Notes: generated from the letters alone by a model not told the origin. Counted from the first letter of the stretch, positions 9,193 to 18,481 are shown. The stretch: 64,000 nucleotides of DNA from an uncultured Eubacteriales bacterium (GCA_900551325.1 URVM01000019.1:1-64000); one strand, 5' to 3'. Made by a program: numbers and translations.

Positions 9193-10137
9193 ATGAAATA
9201 TGAAAATGCCATTTTTAAATGTATTGATTATATAGAGAAGCATATTAAAGAAGAACTTACGGCCGAGAAGATAGCAAAGGAAGTAGGCTATTCGGTCTAT
9301 CATTTTTCAAGAATTTTCAAAGATGAAATGGGTAGCTCTCTTATGGAGTATACCAAAGAGAGACGCCTTGTCTGTGCATCAAAAGAGTTATTTCAAGGAA
9401 AAAAGATTATCGATGTAGCAGTAGAATATGGTTACCAAACGCATAGCGGCTTTACAAAAGCATTTAAAAGAAAATTTGACTTTACACCAACCCTTATTCA
9501 TGCCATACGTATGTCATGTGAATTATTAAATGAAGGTGGAGGTCAGTATATAGTGGAAAATTCAAATGTATTTATTAAACAGTCGGTAGATTTTAAGCAG
9601 GCCGAAGAACTTTATGAAGAATTACTAATGAACATTAAAAGTAGGGGGATGACACAAAGTGTAAACAATATAGAAAAGGCATATGATATGGCAAAATGTG
9701 CCCACCAAGGAGAAAAACGTAAATCAGGTGAAGACTACATTATTCATCCTTTAAATGTAGCCATTATACTAACAGAGATGGAAGCCAGTGAAGCATGTAT
9801 AATTGCAGGCCTACTTCATGAAGTTTGTGAGAAGGATACATTGATAACATTAGAAGAAGTAATGAGTGAGTTTTCTCTAGAAGTAGCTAGGCTTATAGAG
9901 GGTGTAGAGAAATTTAAAAAAGAAGATATAAATGATGTAGATGAGCTAGGGAAGGAAATAATTTTAATAAAGCTTGCCGATAGACTACATAATATGAGAA
10001 CCATAAAATATATGGAGCCAGAAAGATTCAAAGATAAAGCAAAAGAAACAATAGAAATTTTCTCATCTATAGCAGTTAAGTTAGGTGTGTCCAAAATAAA
10101 AACGGAATTAGATGATTTATCCATTAAGTACCTATAG
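9193..10137 (+). CDS. AraC-type DNA-binding domain fused to a degenerate Rel-type HD domain
   Basis: A 314-residue fusion. Residues about 5-105 are an AraC/XylS double HTH (LTAEKIAKEVGYSVYHFSRI, then VAVEYGYQTHSGFTKAFKRKF). Residues about 155-314 match the hydrolase half of Rel encoded at 3564: RKSGEDYIIHP, LLHEVCEK, IKLADRLHNM, and a tail parallel to the Rel segment just before its synthetase domain. The Rel HD pair is HE here and the catalytic ED is EK, so (p)ppGpp hydrolysis is doubtful, while other contact residues remain. A nucleotide-sensing regulator is my inference. The ATG at 9193 follows AAGGAAGGAGG by 7 nt and is preferred over the ATG at 9172. Confidence 0.85.
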   Translation: MKYENAIFKCIDYIEKHIKEELTAEKIAKEVGYSVYHFSRIFKDEMGSSLMEYTKERRLVCASKELFQGKKIIDVAVEYGYQTHSGFTKAFKRKFDFTPTLIHAIRMSCELLNEGGGQYIVENSNVFIKQSVDFKQAEELYEELLMNIKSRGMTQSVNNIEKAYDMAKCAHQGEKRKSGEDYIIHPLNVAIILTEMEASEACIIAGLLHEVCEKDTLITLEEVMSEFSLEVARLIEGVEKFKKEDINDVDELGKEIILIKLADRLHNMRTIKYMEPERFKDKAKETIEIFSSIAVKLGVSKIKTELDDLSIKYL

Positions 10138-10210
10138 AGGATAGTATATTTATTATATAGAGTTAGTAAATAGGACTTGGATGGAAGTAGTAAGGTAATG
10201 ATACAATTTA

Positions 10211-10241
10211 AATGAGGATGCCTAGGCATCCTCATTTTTTT
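10211..10241 (+). terminator. Intrinsic terminator between convergent genes
   Basis: A 26-bp perfect palindrome centred on CCTAGG, followed by TTTTTTT on the plus strand. It ends the AraC-HD transcript. The minus side has only a weak T-rich tail. Confidence 0.88.
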
Positions 10242-10262
10242 ATGAATTTTTATATTTATATT

Positions 10263-10763
10263 TTAAGCGGAAATTGTTTTATGAAAGCAACAAAATGGTT
10301 CTGTTTTACGTGGAAAGAATACATCTCCTATATAGTTAAAACCTTGTTTCTTAAAAAAGTCTTGTGCACGACGATTTTGTGAGAATGTATCAATACGAAG
10401 GTCTAAGACCCCATCTTTAAGAGCAAGCTCTTCAGCGAATTTTATTATTTTCGACGCATATCCACGTCCATTGTAGTCTGGATGGATAGCCAGTCTGTGT
10501 ATAACATACGCTTTTTCAGGTGCTTTAAAGTCTAGTGTTTTATACTCAGGTGCTTGATAAGTGTCTATACAAGCAAAACCACAAATAATATTATTTTCTT
10601 CAATAACATATAAATTTTCGTTTTCTATATCTTGTGTTAAAACATCCTGATTAGGATACGTATGATCCCACTGAAAAATATTGTGCTTAACCATATCAGC
10701 TACAACAACTTCTTTAATGTTCAATACCTTTTCAAGGTCAGTTAATAAAGCACGTCGAATCAT
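10263..10763 (-). CDS. GNAT family N-acetyltransferase
   Basis: A 166-residue acetyl-CoA-dependent acetyltransferase. The N-terminal IRRALLTDLEKVLNIKE strand-helix, the acetyl-CoA loop region HPDYNGRGYASKIIKFAEE (about residues 96-114) and the C-terminal NRRAQDFFKKQGFNYIG are characteristic. The substrate is not identifiable. A single gene transcribed towards the AraC-HD gene. Confidence 0.87.
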   Translation of the reverse strand: MIRRALLTDLEKVLNIKEVVVADMVKHNIFQWDHTYPNQDVLTQDIENENLYVIEENNIICGFACIDTYQAPEYKTLDFKAPEKAYVIHRLAIHPDYNGRGYASKIIKFAEELALKDGVLDLRIDTFSQNRRAQDFFKKQGFNYIGDVFFPRKTEPFCCFHKTISA

Positions 10764-10902
10764 AAAATCCCTCTTTCTGTCAGAAAATATATGTTTTGTA
10801 AAAATAGGGGTAGATAGTATTATAGCAATGGCATTTTAAAAAATCAATAGAAAAGCAATAAACCAAACTTGTTTGAAAATGCTTATTTTAAGGAGATAAA
10901 CC

Positions 10903-10931
10903 TTGACAAAATACGATAACAGCTATAAAAT
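10903..10931 (+). promoter_or_regulatory. Promoter of the hisS-aspS operon
   Basis: A TTGACA box at 10903-10908 and TAAAAT at 10926-10931, spaced by 17 bp, just upstream of the T-box leader. Transcription should start near 10938. Confidence 0.75.
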
Positions 10932-10937
10932 AACAAC

Positions 10938-11180
10938 TAACTTCATACATAAAGCAATGATGAGAAGGAGTAGGATCTACTTCCAGAGAGAGGGCCTTGG
11001 CTGAAAGCCTTCAACAGATCAGAAGACATCTCGGAGTGTGTATTTGAAATTAAGTAGGATACGACGTGTGGCTACGTTATAGGCCGATTGAGGTGCAGAA
11101 CTTAAAGTTGATTTGAGTTTTGAACCAGGGTGGCAACGCGGTTATATCGTCCCTGGCATTATGCTAGGGGCGTTTTTTAT
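10938..11180 (+). ncRNA. T-box leader RNA with a likely Asp (GAC) specifier
   Basis: The T-box core AGGGTGGCAACGCGG lies at 11127-11141. A terminator hairpin with seven Ts (about 11149-11178) competes with the antiterminator. In the 3' side of stem I, the context AGAA-GAC-ATCTC places GAC at 11025-11027 as the probable specifier codon, which is an Asp codon. Uncharged tRNA should stabilise the antiterminator and allow hisS-aspS transcription. The specifier is read by position and context, not from a computed fold. Confidence 0.92.
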
Positions 11181-11279
11181 GTTCAAAAATTGTTTCAGGT
11201 AAGTTGTGCATATATTTTGTTAAATTGTGTATAACTTTGAAAATAAACTTTAGTATTGTGAATAATTAAGGAGAAGGAG

Positions 11280-12551
11280 ATGCTTATGGAAATCCGTGCA
11301 TTAAAAGGAACCAAAGATATTTTTGGTGAAGAGATGAGAAAATGGCTAGACATGGAAGAAACCATTAGACAGCTATGTGATGACTTTGGTTTTACACAAA
11401 TTCGTACACCTATGTTTGAGTTTACAAACTTATTCCAAAGAGGTGTAGGAGATACGACAGACGTAGTACAAAAGGAGATGTATTCTTTTGTAGATAAAGG
11501 AGACAATGCAATTACTTTAAAACCAGAAAGTACTGCAGGTGTTGTACGTAGTTATCTTGAACACAATATGGGAGCGGATACACAACCTATTAAGCTTTAC
11601 TATATTTCCCCTACCTTTAGATATGAAAAGCCTCAAGCAGGTAGACAAAGACAATTCCATCAGTTTGGAGTTGAGATGTTTGGATCAGACTCTCCAACAG
11701 CAGATGCAGAAATCATTAGCATTGGTTATGAACTTTTAAAGCGTATTGGTCTTAAGAAAATAGAGCTTCACATTAACTCACTAGGGGATCGTGAATGCCG
11801 TAAGAAGTACAACGAAGCTTTAAAAGCGTATTTAGAAACAAAGAAAGAAGGGCTTTGTCCACTATGTAATGAACGTCGTGAGAAAAACCCTCTTCGTGTA
11901 CTTGATTGTAAAAATCCAAATTGTCAAGAGCTTTTCCATGATGCACCAACAGTACTTGATACTTTAGGAGAAGAGTGTATGGCACACTTTAATAAAGTAC
12001 AAGAGCTTTTAACTGCTATGGATATTCCATTTATAGTAGATCCAAAGATTGTACGTGGTCTGGATTATTATACTAAGACAGTATTTGAATTTGTTTCTAA
12101 CGACATCGGTTCTCAAGGAACAGTATGTGGTGGTGGACGCTACAATGGTTTAGTAGAAGAACTTGGTGGCAAGCCTACACCAGCTGTTGGTTTTGGAGCT
12201 GGTATGGAACGTTTAATCTTAGCTAAAGAAGCAGAAAATGGCAATACACTAGATCCAGTAACAAGAGATTTATTCTTAGGTTATAGAGGAGACGATGCAG
12301 CAGTCACAGCTTACAAGCTTATTACACAGCTTAGAAGTGCGGGTGTAAGTGCAGAAAGTGATCACCTTCAAAGAAGTGTTAAAGCTCAAATGAAGTTTGC
12401 TAATAAAATTGGTGCCAAATATTCAGCTATCATTGGTGAAAGTGAAATGGAAGGCCAAGTGATTCAACTTAAAAACATGGAAACTGGTGAAACAAAAGAA
12501 GTAGCATTTAGTGACCTTGTTCAAGTGATGAAAGAAGAGCTTGGAAAGTAG
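11280..12551 (+). CDS. hisS: Histidyl-tRNA synthetase
   Basis: A class II aminoacyl-tRNA synthetase of 423 residues. Motif 1 and the start IRALKGTKDIFG, motif 2 with FRYEKPQAGRQRQFHQFGVE, the histidine signature RGLDYYTKTVFEF, and motif 3 with AVGFGAGMERL are all present. Two ATG codons (11280 and 11286) each follow a separate AAGGAG by 6 nt, so either may be used. Controlled by the T-box leader and followed by aspS after 90 bp. Confidence 0.97.
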   Translation: MLMEIRALKGTKDIFGEEMRKWLDMEETIRQLCDDFGFTQIRTPMFEFTNLFQRGVGDTTDVVQKEMYSFVDKGDNAITLKPESTAGVVRSYLEHNMGADTQPIKLYYISPTFRYEKPQAGRQRQFHQFGVEMFGSDSPTADAEIISIGYELLKRIGLKKIELHINSLGDRECRKKYNEALKAYLETKKEGLCPLCNERREKNPLRVLDCKNPNCQELFHDAPTVLDTLGEECMAHFNKVQELLTAMDIPFIVDPKIVRGLDYYTKTVFEFVSNDIGSQGTVCGGGRYNGLVEELGGKPTPAVGFGAGMERLILAKEAENGNTLDPVTRDLFLGYRGDDAAVTAYKLITQLRSAGVSAESDHLQRSVKAQMKFANKIGAKYSAIIGESEMEGQVIQLKNMETGETKEVAFSDLVQVMKEELGK

Positions 12552-12641
12552 AGTATTCGTTATACAGATTTAAAAATCATATAAAGATATAAGTTATTTG
12601 AAAATAGATTTAGCTTATAGACATTTAAGGAGGAGAGCATT

Positions 12642-14438
12642 ATGTCAGAGTCAATGCAAGGTTTAAAAAGAACTCATCGTTGTACAGAACTTAGTAGTGC
12701 AAATGTAGGCCAAACTGTAACTGTAATGGGATGGGTACAAAGAAGAAGAAATTTAGGTCAATTACTTTTCATTACATTAAGAGACCGTTCAGGCTTACTT
12801 CAATTAGCATTTGGTGAAGAAACTGATAAGGAAATATTTGAAAAAGCTGAAACACTTAGAAGTGAATACGTTATTGCAGCAACAGGTGTAGTACGTTCAC
12901 GTGGTGAAGATGCAAACAAAACAATGAAAACTGGTGATATTGAAATCGAAGTACAAGAACTTCGTATTTTAGCAGAAGCTGAAACAACACCATTTGAAAT
13001 CGTAGAAAACAGTGATGTAAGAGAAGAGTTACGTCTTAAATACCGTTACTTAGACCTTCGTCGTCCAGATATGCAAAATAGCATTATTATGCGTAGTAAA
13101 ACAACAGCTTCTGTAAGACGTTTCTTAGAAGAACAAGGCTTCCTTGAAATCGAAACACCAATGCTTACAAAATCTACACCAGAAGGTGCACGTGACTATC
13201 TTGTACCATCTCGTGTACATCCAGGTAACTTCTATGCCTTACCACAATCACCACAAATCTTCAAACAATTACTTATGGTATCAGGATATGACCGTTACTT
13301 CCAAATCGTAAAATGCTTCCGTGACGAAGACCTTCGTGCTGACCGTCAACCAGAGTTTACACAAATCGATATGGAGTTAAGCTTCGTAGATATGGAAGAC
13401 GTAATGGGTGTAAACGAAAAACTTATCCAACACGTATTTAAAGAAGTATTAGGACATGAAGTACAACTTCCAATCCAAAGATTAACATACCAAGAAGCTA
13501 TGGATCGTTTTGGTAGTGATAAACCAGACTTACGTTATGGTGTAGAGCTTACTGACCTTTCAGATGTAGTAGCAAATAGCGGTTTTGCTGTATTTGAAAA
13601 TGCTCTTGCAAATGGTGGTTCTGTACGTGCTATCAATGCAAAAGGCATGGGTGACCTTGGTCGTAAGCAAATTGATAGCTTAGTAAAAGTTGGTCAAGAT
13701 TTTGGTGCTAAAGGTGTAGCTTGGCTTCAAGTAAGACCAGACGGTGAAGAAAAATCTTCATTTACTAAATTCTTAAACGAAGAAACAATAGCAGCTATTA
13801 AAGAGCGTATGGGTACAACAGATAATGACCTTATCTTAGTTGTAGCAGATAAACCATCTGTAGTCTATGCAGCACTTGGTGCACTTCGTCAAGAAGTAGC
13901 AAAACGCTTAGACCTTATCAATAAAGATGAATTCAGATTTGTATGGGTAACAGACTTCCCACTTCTTGAGTTTGATGAAGAAGCAAATCGTTATGTAGCA
14001 ATGCACCACCCATTCACAATGCCTAAAGACGAAGATATTCCTCTTATGGACACAGATCCAGGTAAAGTACGCGCTAAAGCTTATGACCTTTGCTTAAATG
14101 GTTATGAACTTGGTGGCGGTAGTATTCGTATTTACCAAGGAGATGTACAAGAAAAAATGTTCAACCTTCTTGGCTTTACAAAAGAAGAAGCTTATGAACG
14201 CTTTGGCTTCTTACTCAATGCATTCAAATACGGTGTACCACCACACGGCGGTTTAGCATTCGGTCTTGATAGACTTGTAATGCTTATGGCAAAACGCGAT
14301 AATATCCGCGACGTTATTGCATTCCCTAAAGTAAAAGATGCAAGCTGTCTCATGACAGAAGCACCAGGTGCAGTAGACCAAAAACAATTAGACGAACTTG
14401 CACTTGCTATTCAAGAACTTGTAAAAGAAACAGAATAA
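12642..14438 (+). CDS. aspS: Aspartyl-tRNA synthetase (bacterial type)
   Basis: A 598-residue class II synthetase with an N-terminal anticodon-binding OB fold (residues about 15-100), the catalytic core (PQSPQIFKQLLMVSGYDRYFQIVKCFRDEDLRADRQPEFTQ contains motif 2), the bacterial GAD insertion (about 280-410) and motif 3 (GLAFGLDRLVML near residue 545). The strong ribosome binding site is AAGGAGGAG. It is the second gene behind the T-box, which fits the Asp-type specifier. Confidence 0.97.
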   Translation: MSESMQGLKRTHRCTELSSANVGQTVTVMGWVQRRRNLGQLLFITLRDRSGLLQLAFGEETDKEIFEKAETLRSEYVIAATGVVRSRGEDANKTMKTGDIEIEVQELRILAEAETTPFEIVENSDVREELRLKYRYLDLRRPDMQNSIIMRSKTTASVRRFLEEQGFLEIETPMLTKSTPEGARDYLVPSRVHPGNFYALPQSPQIFKQLLMVSGYDRYFQIVKCFRDEDLRADRQPEFTQIDMELSFVDMEDVMGVNEKLIQHVFKEVLGHEVQLPIQRLTYQEAMDRFGSDKPDLRYGVELTDLSDVVANSGFAVFENALANGGSVRAINAKGMGDLGRKQIDSLVKVGQDFGAKGVAWLQVRPDGEEKSSFTKFLNEETIAAIKERMGTTDNDLILVVADKPSVVYAALGALRQEVAKRLDLINKDEFRFVWVTDFPLLEFDEEANRYVAMHHPFTMPKDEDIPLMDTDPGKVRAKAYDLCLNGYELGGGSIRIYQGDVQEKMFNLLGFTKEEAYERFGFLLNAFKYGVPPHGGLAFGLDRLVMLMAKRDNIRDVIAFPKVKDASCLMTEAPGAVDQKQLDELALAIQELVKETE

Positions 14439-14456
14439 CCACAAGCATAAAATTTT

Positions 14457-14491
14457 AAAGAGTAGACTTATATGAGAGTCTACTCTTTTTT
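14457..14491 (+). terminator. Intrinsic terminator after aspS
   Basis: A 12-bp perfect stem, AAAGAGTAGACT with AGTCTACTCTTT, an 8-nt loop, and a T-run. Confidence 0.92.
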
Positions 14492-14569
14492 GAATTATTA
14501 TTTTGATTTTTAGTTTAATAATTGATAATATAGGACTAGAGATTAGGGGGAAAAGGGGAGAAATAAAAT

Positions 14570-15097
14570 ATGGAAAAGAAAAAGATATGGGGGATTATAA
14601 TGAGCTTAAGTATATTTGTACTAGTCATAATAATGACAATAGGCTTGTTATATATAATTAAGACACAAGATACAAAGGTAAAAGTTAAAGATTCCTATAT
14701 AAAAATAATTGAGTCAAGGTTTAGCAAAGATGGGGAAAAATGTGATAAGACTATGTTTTATATTACACCAACACAGCTACAATGTGAATGTGATGTAGAA
14801 TTTTTGAAAAAGAATAGAACCGAAAAGATTTTGATATTTGAATTTAAGATTCAGCAAGAGGATTATAAAACATTATTAAATTATTTAATTAGTGAAGCAT
14901 ATATTTATCCTCAGAAAGGAAAGGAAAAGTTAGATTATACTGATACATTATTCATTGAAATAGGTCATAAGGGAGAAGTAAAAACGATTTATTGTACAGG
15001 AGATGAAGAGATTAAGGAAATAAATGAAAGTATAAATAAATATATAGAAATAATTTCAGATAATGGAGAAGTTGTTTATTCAATAGAAAATCCTTAA
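14570..15097 (+). CDS. Membrane-anchored protein of unknown function
   Basis: A 175-residue protein with one N-terminal transmembrane helix (about residues 9-31) after a short Lys-rich tail, then a charged soluble domain that probably faces outside. No family recognised. Two Cys residues (about 59 and 75) might pair outside the cell. The ribosome binding site is GGGGAG. It stands alone between the aspS terminator and the aldolase gene. Confidence 0.7.
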   Translation: MEKKKIWGIIMSLSIFVLVIIMTIGLLYIIKTQDTKVKVKDSYIKIIESRFSKDGEKCDKTMFYITPTQLQCECDVEFLKKNRTEKILIFEFKIQQEDYKTLLNYLISEAYIYPQKGKEKLDYTDTLFIEIGHKGEVKTIYCTGDEEIKEINESINKYIEIISDNGEVVYSIENP

Positions 15098-15169
15098 GAA
15101 GCTTTTTAGGGAGATTATGAAATGATACAAGACTATAAAGCAAAACAGACGATCTAGGGAGGTCAGAAG

Positions 15170-16204
15170 ATGATAAGGTTTGAATGTGATTATGCAGAAG
15201 GTGCACATATTAAAATAATGGAAAGACTACTTGCAACCAATGAGGAACAGACGCCAGGCTACGGGGTAGATATACATTGTGACAATGCAAGAGAGATGAT
15301 CAAGGCTTTGTGTGAAAGTGAAGAGGCAGATGTACATTTTCTAGTTGGAGGTACACAAACCAATACTACAGTTATTGCAGCTACTCTACGTCCACATCAA
15401 GGGGTTATTTCTGCTACAACTGGACATATTAATGCCCATGAAACAGGTGCTATAGAAGCTACAGGTCATAAGGTACTTACAGTACCAAGTGCAGATGGAA
15501 AGATTACAGCGGTGCAAGTTCAGGAAGTTTATGATAATCACTGGAAAGATACAACACATGAACATATTGTACAACCAGGTATGGTTTATATTTCACATCC
15601 TACAGAAAATGGTACAACCTATACAAAAGAAGAGTTAGAAGCACTTAGCAAAGTTTGTAGAGCATGCAACTTACCACTTTTCTTAGATGGAGCACGTCTT
15701 GGCTATGCTATGGCTAGAGAAAATAATGATCTATCACTAGCAGATCTAGCACGTTTATGCGACGCTTTTTACATAGGTGGAACAAAGGTAGGTGCTTTAT
15801 TTGGAGAAGCCCTTGTTATTACTCATCCTGCTATAAAGAAAGATTTTAGATACTTTATTAAGCAAAGAGGCGGTTTACTAGCAAAAGGAAGACTACTAGG
15901 TGTTCAATTTGAAACTTTATTTGAAGAAGGGCTCTATTTCAATATAGCAGAACATGCTGTTAAGTTAGCCCTTAGAATTAAAGATGCATTTAAAGAAAAA
16001 GGCTATAACTTCTTATATGACTCTGACACGAATCAACAGTTTCCTATTGTACCAAATGTTCAATTAGAAAAACTAAAACACAAGTATACCTTTTCAACAT
16101 GGGAAATTATAGACGAGACACATACAGCAGTACGCTTTTGCACAAGCTGGGCTACTAAAAAAGAGCATGTAGAACAACTGATAAAGGATATACAGGCACT
16201 TTAA
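15170..16204 (+). CDS. ltaE: Low-specificity L-threonine aldolase (PLP)
   Basis: A 344-residue fold-type I PLP enzyme of the threonine aldolase / beta-eliminating lyase family. The PLP lysine is in YIGGTKVGALFGEA (about residue 206). LFLDGARLGYAM provides the Asp that contacts the cofactor ring. It should split L-threonine or allo-threonine into glycine and acetaldehyde. Length and motif order match the family. Ribosome binding site GGGAGG. Confidence 0.9.
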   Translation: MIRFECDYAEGAHIKIMERLLATNEEQTPGYGVDIHCDNAREMIKALCESEEADVHFLVGGTQTNTTVIAATLRPHQGVISATTGHINAHETGAIEATGHKVLTVPSADGKITAVQVQEVYDNHWKDTTHEHIVQPGMVYISHPTENGTTYTKEELEALSKVCRACNLPLFLDGARLGYAMARENNDLSLADLARLCDAFYIGGTKVGALFGEALVITHPAIKKDFRYFIKQRGGLLAKGRLLGVQFETLFEEGLYFNIAEHAVKLALRIKDAFKEKGYNFLYDSDTNQQFPIVPNVQLEKLKHKYTFSTWEIIDETHTAVRFCTSWATKKEHVEQLIKDIQAL

Positions 16205-16304
16205 GTAGCTTGTAAGAAAGAGAATTAAAAACAAAAAGAGTGTAAAGAAATATAAAGGAATATATAGTTAAATAATAAAAGAAAAGTATATAATAAAGAT
16301 ATAT

Positions 16305-16355
16305 AAAAGGGTATGGTATAAAACTATTGGACTAGTTTTATACCATACCCTTTTT
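16305..16355. terminator. Long bidirectional intrinsic terminator
   Basis: A 22-bp perfect stem (16305-16326 with 16333-16354) with a 6-nt loop, flanked by A-runs and T-runs so that it serves both convergent genes. Confidence 0.92.
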
Positions 16356-16368
16356 AAAATGTTTTATT

Positions 16369-16923
16369 TTATTGTTCTTTTACAGTTAAATAATCTTCTA
16401 TCTTTTTATCTTCTTCAACTTGCTCAGCTTCTTGGGTAGGAGCAGGTTCATAAGGAAAGACATATAAATTCACTAAAAGACCGATAATGGCACCATATAA
16501 AGTATAAACTGTACGTTTGATACCATAAAAAAGTGGCATATTTATATTGGTTGTTGTACAAAGAATTGCACATATAACGATACAGCCAGGGAAGATAGCT
16601 GCAGGCTTATTAAAATGTAGGGCCACCTGAATAAGTAAGAAAATACTTAAACATGTAGCAAGAGTTTGTACATAAGCATTATATGGTAAAAAACTTAAAC
16701 ATAGTAATACAATGTTGGACATAATACTACCATAAACTGTTCCCCATACACGATTTTTCGCATTTTTTACAGAGCCATCTCTATCCCCTTGGATGACAAA
16801 TACAGTAGCAATACATGCAAAAAATGGATCTTCCACACCAAAAAATGAAAGAGAAATAATACAAATAGCTACTGCAATTAAAGTTTTTATAGTACGCATT
16901 CCTAGTTTAATTTGAAATCCCAT
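16369..16923 (-). CDS. Aromatic acid exporter-like membrane protein (FUSC/ArAE N-terminal type)
   Basis: A 184-residue membrane protein with about five hydrophobic helices. The N-terminal pattern IKTLIAVAICIISL...FFACIATVFVIQ followed by a polar loop with KNRVWGTVYGS is characteristic of the ArAE_1/FUSC module. It lacks the large cytosolic C-terminal domain of full-length exporters and ends in a Glu-rich tail. The substrate is unknown. Single gene ending at the shared terminator. Confidence 0.78.
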   Translation of the reverse strand: MGFQIKLGMRTIKTLIAVAICIISLSFFGVEDPFFACIATVFVIQGDRDGSVKNAKNRVWGTVYGSIMSNIVLLCLSFLPYNAYVQTLATCLSIFLLIQVALHFNKPAAIFPGCIVICAILCTTTNINMPLFYGIKRTVYTLYGAIIGLLVNLYVFPYEPAPTQEAEQVEEDKKIEDYLTVKEQ

Positions 16924-17113
16924 TAGTAGTTAAACCTCTATCTCTTATATATTCGTTTTTCGCTCGATATTATTATAATACAGTTTTTAAGAAAGTAAAC
17001 TAGAATATTTGAATAAAATAAACTTTAATTAACCTATTCATAGCCCTAGAGACTATGGTATATAAAGGAAGCATGTTATAATACATACAAAATTGACTTG
17101 TTAGGAGACAACT

Positions 17114-17593
17114 ATGAAAATAGAAATCGTATGTGTAGGAAAACTAAAAGAAAAATATTTGGTACAAGCCATAGATGAATACAGCAAAAGATTAAGTAGA
17201 TACTGCAAATTAAATATTATTGAACTAGCAGATGAAAAAACACCTGATAATGCTTCAGAAAAAGAAGAACTTCAAATCAAAGACAAAGAAGGAGAGAAGA
17301 TTCTGGCTCAAATTAAAGACACAGCCTATGTAATTACACTAGACTTAGGTGGCAAAATGGTAACATCAGAAGGCTTTGCACAAATGATGGCAAGCTGCGG
17401 TGTACAAGGAAACAGCCATATCGTATTCGTCATAGGAGGCTCACTAGGCCTTTCAGATAAAGTCCTAAAACGAGCTAACGATAGCTTATCCTTCTCTAAG
17501 ATGACCTTCCCACACCAACTCTTTAGAGTCATGTTGCTTGAGCAGATTTACAGAGGGTATAGGATTAATAATGGTGAACCGTATCACAAGTAA
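17114..17593 (+). CDS. rlmH: 23S rRNA pseudouridine-1915 N3-methyltransferase RlmH
   Basis: A 159-residue SPOUT methyltransferase. The start MKIEIVCVGKLKEKYL, the cofactor-binding region FVIGGSLGLSD (about residue 105) and the conserved end QIYRGYRINNGEPYHK are diagnostic. The last codons of rlmH are the usual integration site of SCC elements in staphylococci. Here a second copy of that terminus lies at 22432, which implies an insertion at this gene. The gene itself is full length. The ribosome binding site is TTAGGAG, and TGTTATAAT upstream is an extended -10. Confidence 0.97.
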   Translation: MKIEIVCVGKLKEKYLVQAIDEYSKRLSRYCKLNIIELADEKTPDNASEKEELQIKDKEGEKILAQIKDTAYVITLDLGGKMVTSEGFAQMMASCGVQGNSHIVFVIGGSLGLSDKVLKRANDSLSFSKMTFPHQLFRVMLLEQIYRGYRINNGEPYHK

Positions 17594-17596
17594 GTG
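17570..17596. other. Candidate attachment site, left copy (rlmH 3' end)
   Basis: The last codons of rlmH plus the following GTG. It matches 22 of 27 positions of 22432-22458. All five differences fall at third codon positions and leave the encoded NGEPYHK-stop unchanged. The location equals the staphylococcal SCC attachment site by position in the gene. The insertion itself is inferred. Confidence 0.65.
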
Positions 17597-17918
17597 CGAA
17601 CTTTACCAAAATTGGATATATAAATGAAAGGTAGGTCTGCTTTAATTCTGCAATGAAACTCACAAAAATCTAAAATTTGAATTTTTGTAGGTTATTGTAG
17701 TTTTATTCATAGGTTCTTCGTTTTTCACCTATTTCAGCAAATTAGAATTTGTTTTTTCTAATCTATAGTATTGAAAGAAATTGTAAAACATTCCACAAAT
17801 ATATTTTTTATATTCATTTCAGATTTAGGTTAAAGTTAGTAGTTATTCTTTTGTGTATATAAGTTATTTGAAGTAATAAAGTTTCAATTGAATTTGGATA
17901 AATATGAATATAAAAGTA

Positions 17919-17947
17919 TTGAAAAAAAATAAAAGTTTATATATAAT
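17919..17947 (+). promoter_or_regulatory. Promoter of the tet(P) operon
   Basis: TTGAAA at 17919-17924 and TATAAT at 17942-17947, spaced by exactly 17 bp. It sits about 530 nt upstream of tetA(P), leaving a long leader RNA. Confidence 0.85.
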
Positions 17948-18001
17948 GTAATTATACTAAAATATAAACATGAAAAATATAAATGTAAAGGAGATGTAAA
18001 T

Positions 18002-18028
18002 ATGCGCAAAGAGGTAGTTTTTAACTAA
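18002..18028 (+). CDS. Putative tet leader peptide, 8 residues
   Basis: A short ORF encoding MRKEVVFN behind a strong AAAGGAGATG ribosome binding site with normal spacing. It is the first translatable start after the tet promoter. Its place in a leader that contains two terminator hairpins suggests translation-coupled attenuation. Expression is not proven. Confidence 0.5.
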   Translation: MRKEVVFN

Positions 18029-18204
18029 ACTAACTGAATAAGGATTATTTTAAAAAGTATATGAAAAAAATCTTGGATAACTCAAGGTTTATTTGTGGTA
18101 GAAACAATTATTAATAATATTGATATTACCATGTCTATTTGTGTACTCTAAAAATAATCAGTATTATAATGAGCATATTACATCTTTATTTGAAGAATAG
18201 GAAA

Positions 18205-18230
18205 ACTGTGTTCTAAACACGGTATTTTTA
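18205..18230 (+). terminator. Leader terminator 1 of tet(P)
   Basis: A 7-bp stem with one G-U pair, CTGTGTT with AACACGG, a 3-nt loop, followed by TATTTTTA. It is weaker than the second hairpin. Confidence 0.55.
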
Positions 18231-18352
18231 TGCCTATTTTTACTATATTTATAGATATGATATAAGACTTTAATTTGCATAGCTTAATCATAAGTTATAT
18301 AAATTAAAGTTGTATATTTCATGTTTATATTTAGGTTATATAATTATGAGGC

Positions 18353-18388
18353 TGTAAGTGAATTATGTTCACTTACAGCTTTTTTTAT
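18353..18388 (+). terminator. Leader terminator 2 of tet(P) (attenuator)
   Basis: GCTGTAAGTGAA pairs with TTCACTTACAGC and is followed by seven Ts. It lies inside the leader, 95 bp before tetA(P), so tet expression must read through it. A terminator in the same place is known for the C. perfringens tet(P) leader. Confidence 0.88.
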
Positions 18389-18481
18389 TTAAGGAGATTA
18401 TTTTGATGATTTATATATTTAAATATGAAGATTATGAAAAACAAATAAATTTTTTTAAAAATACTAGGATGGTGATTATTA

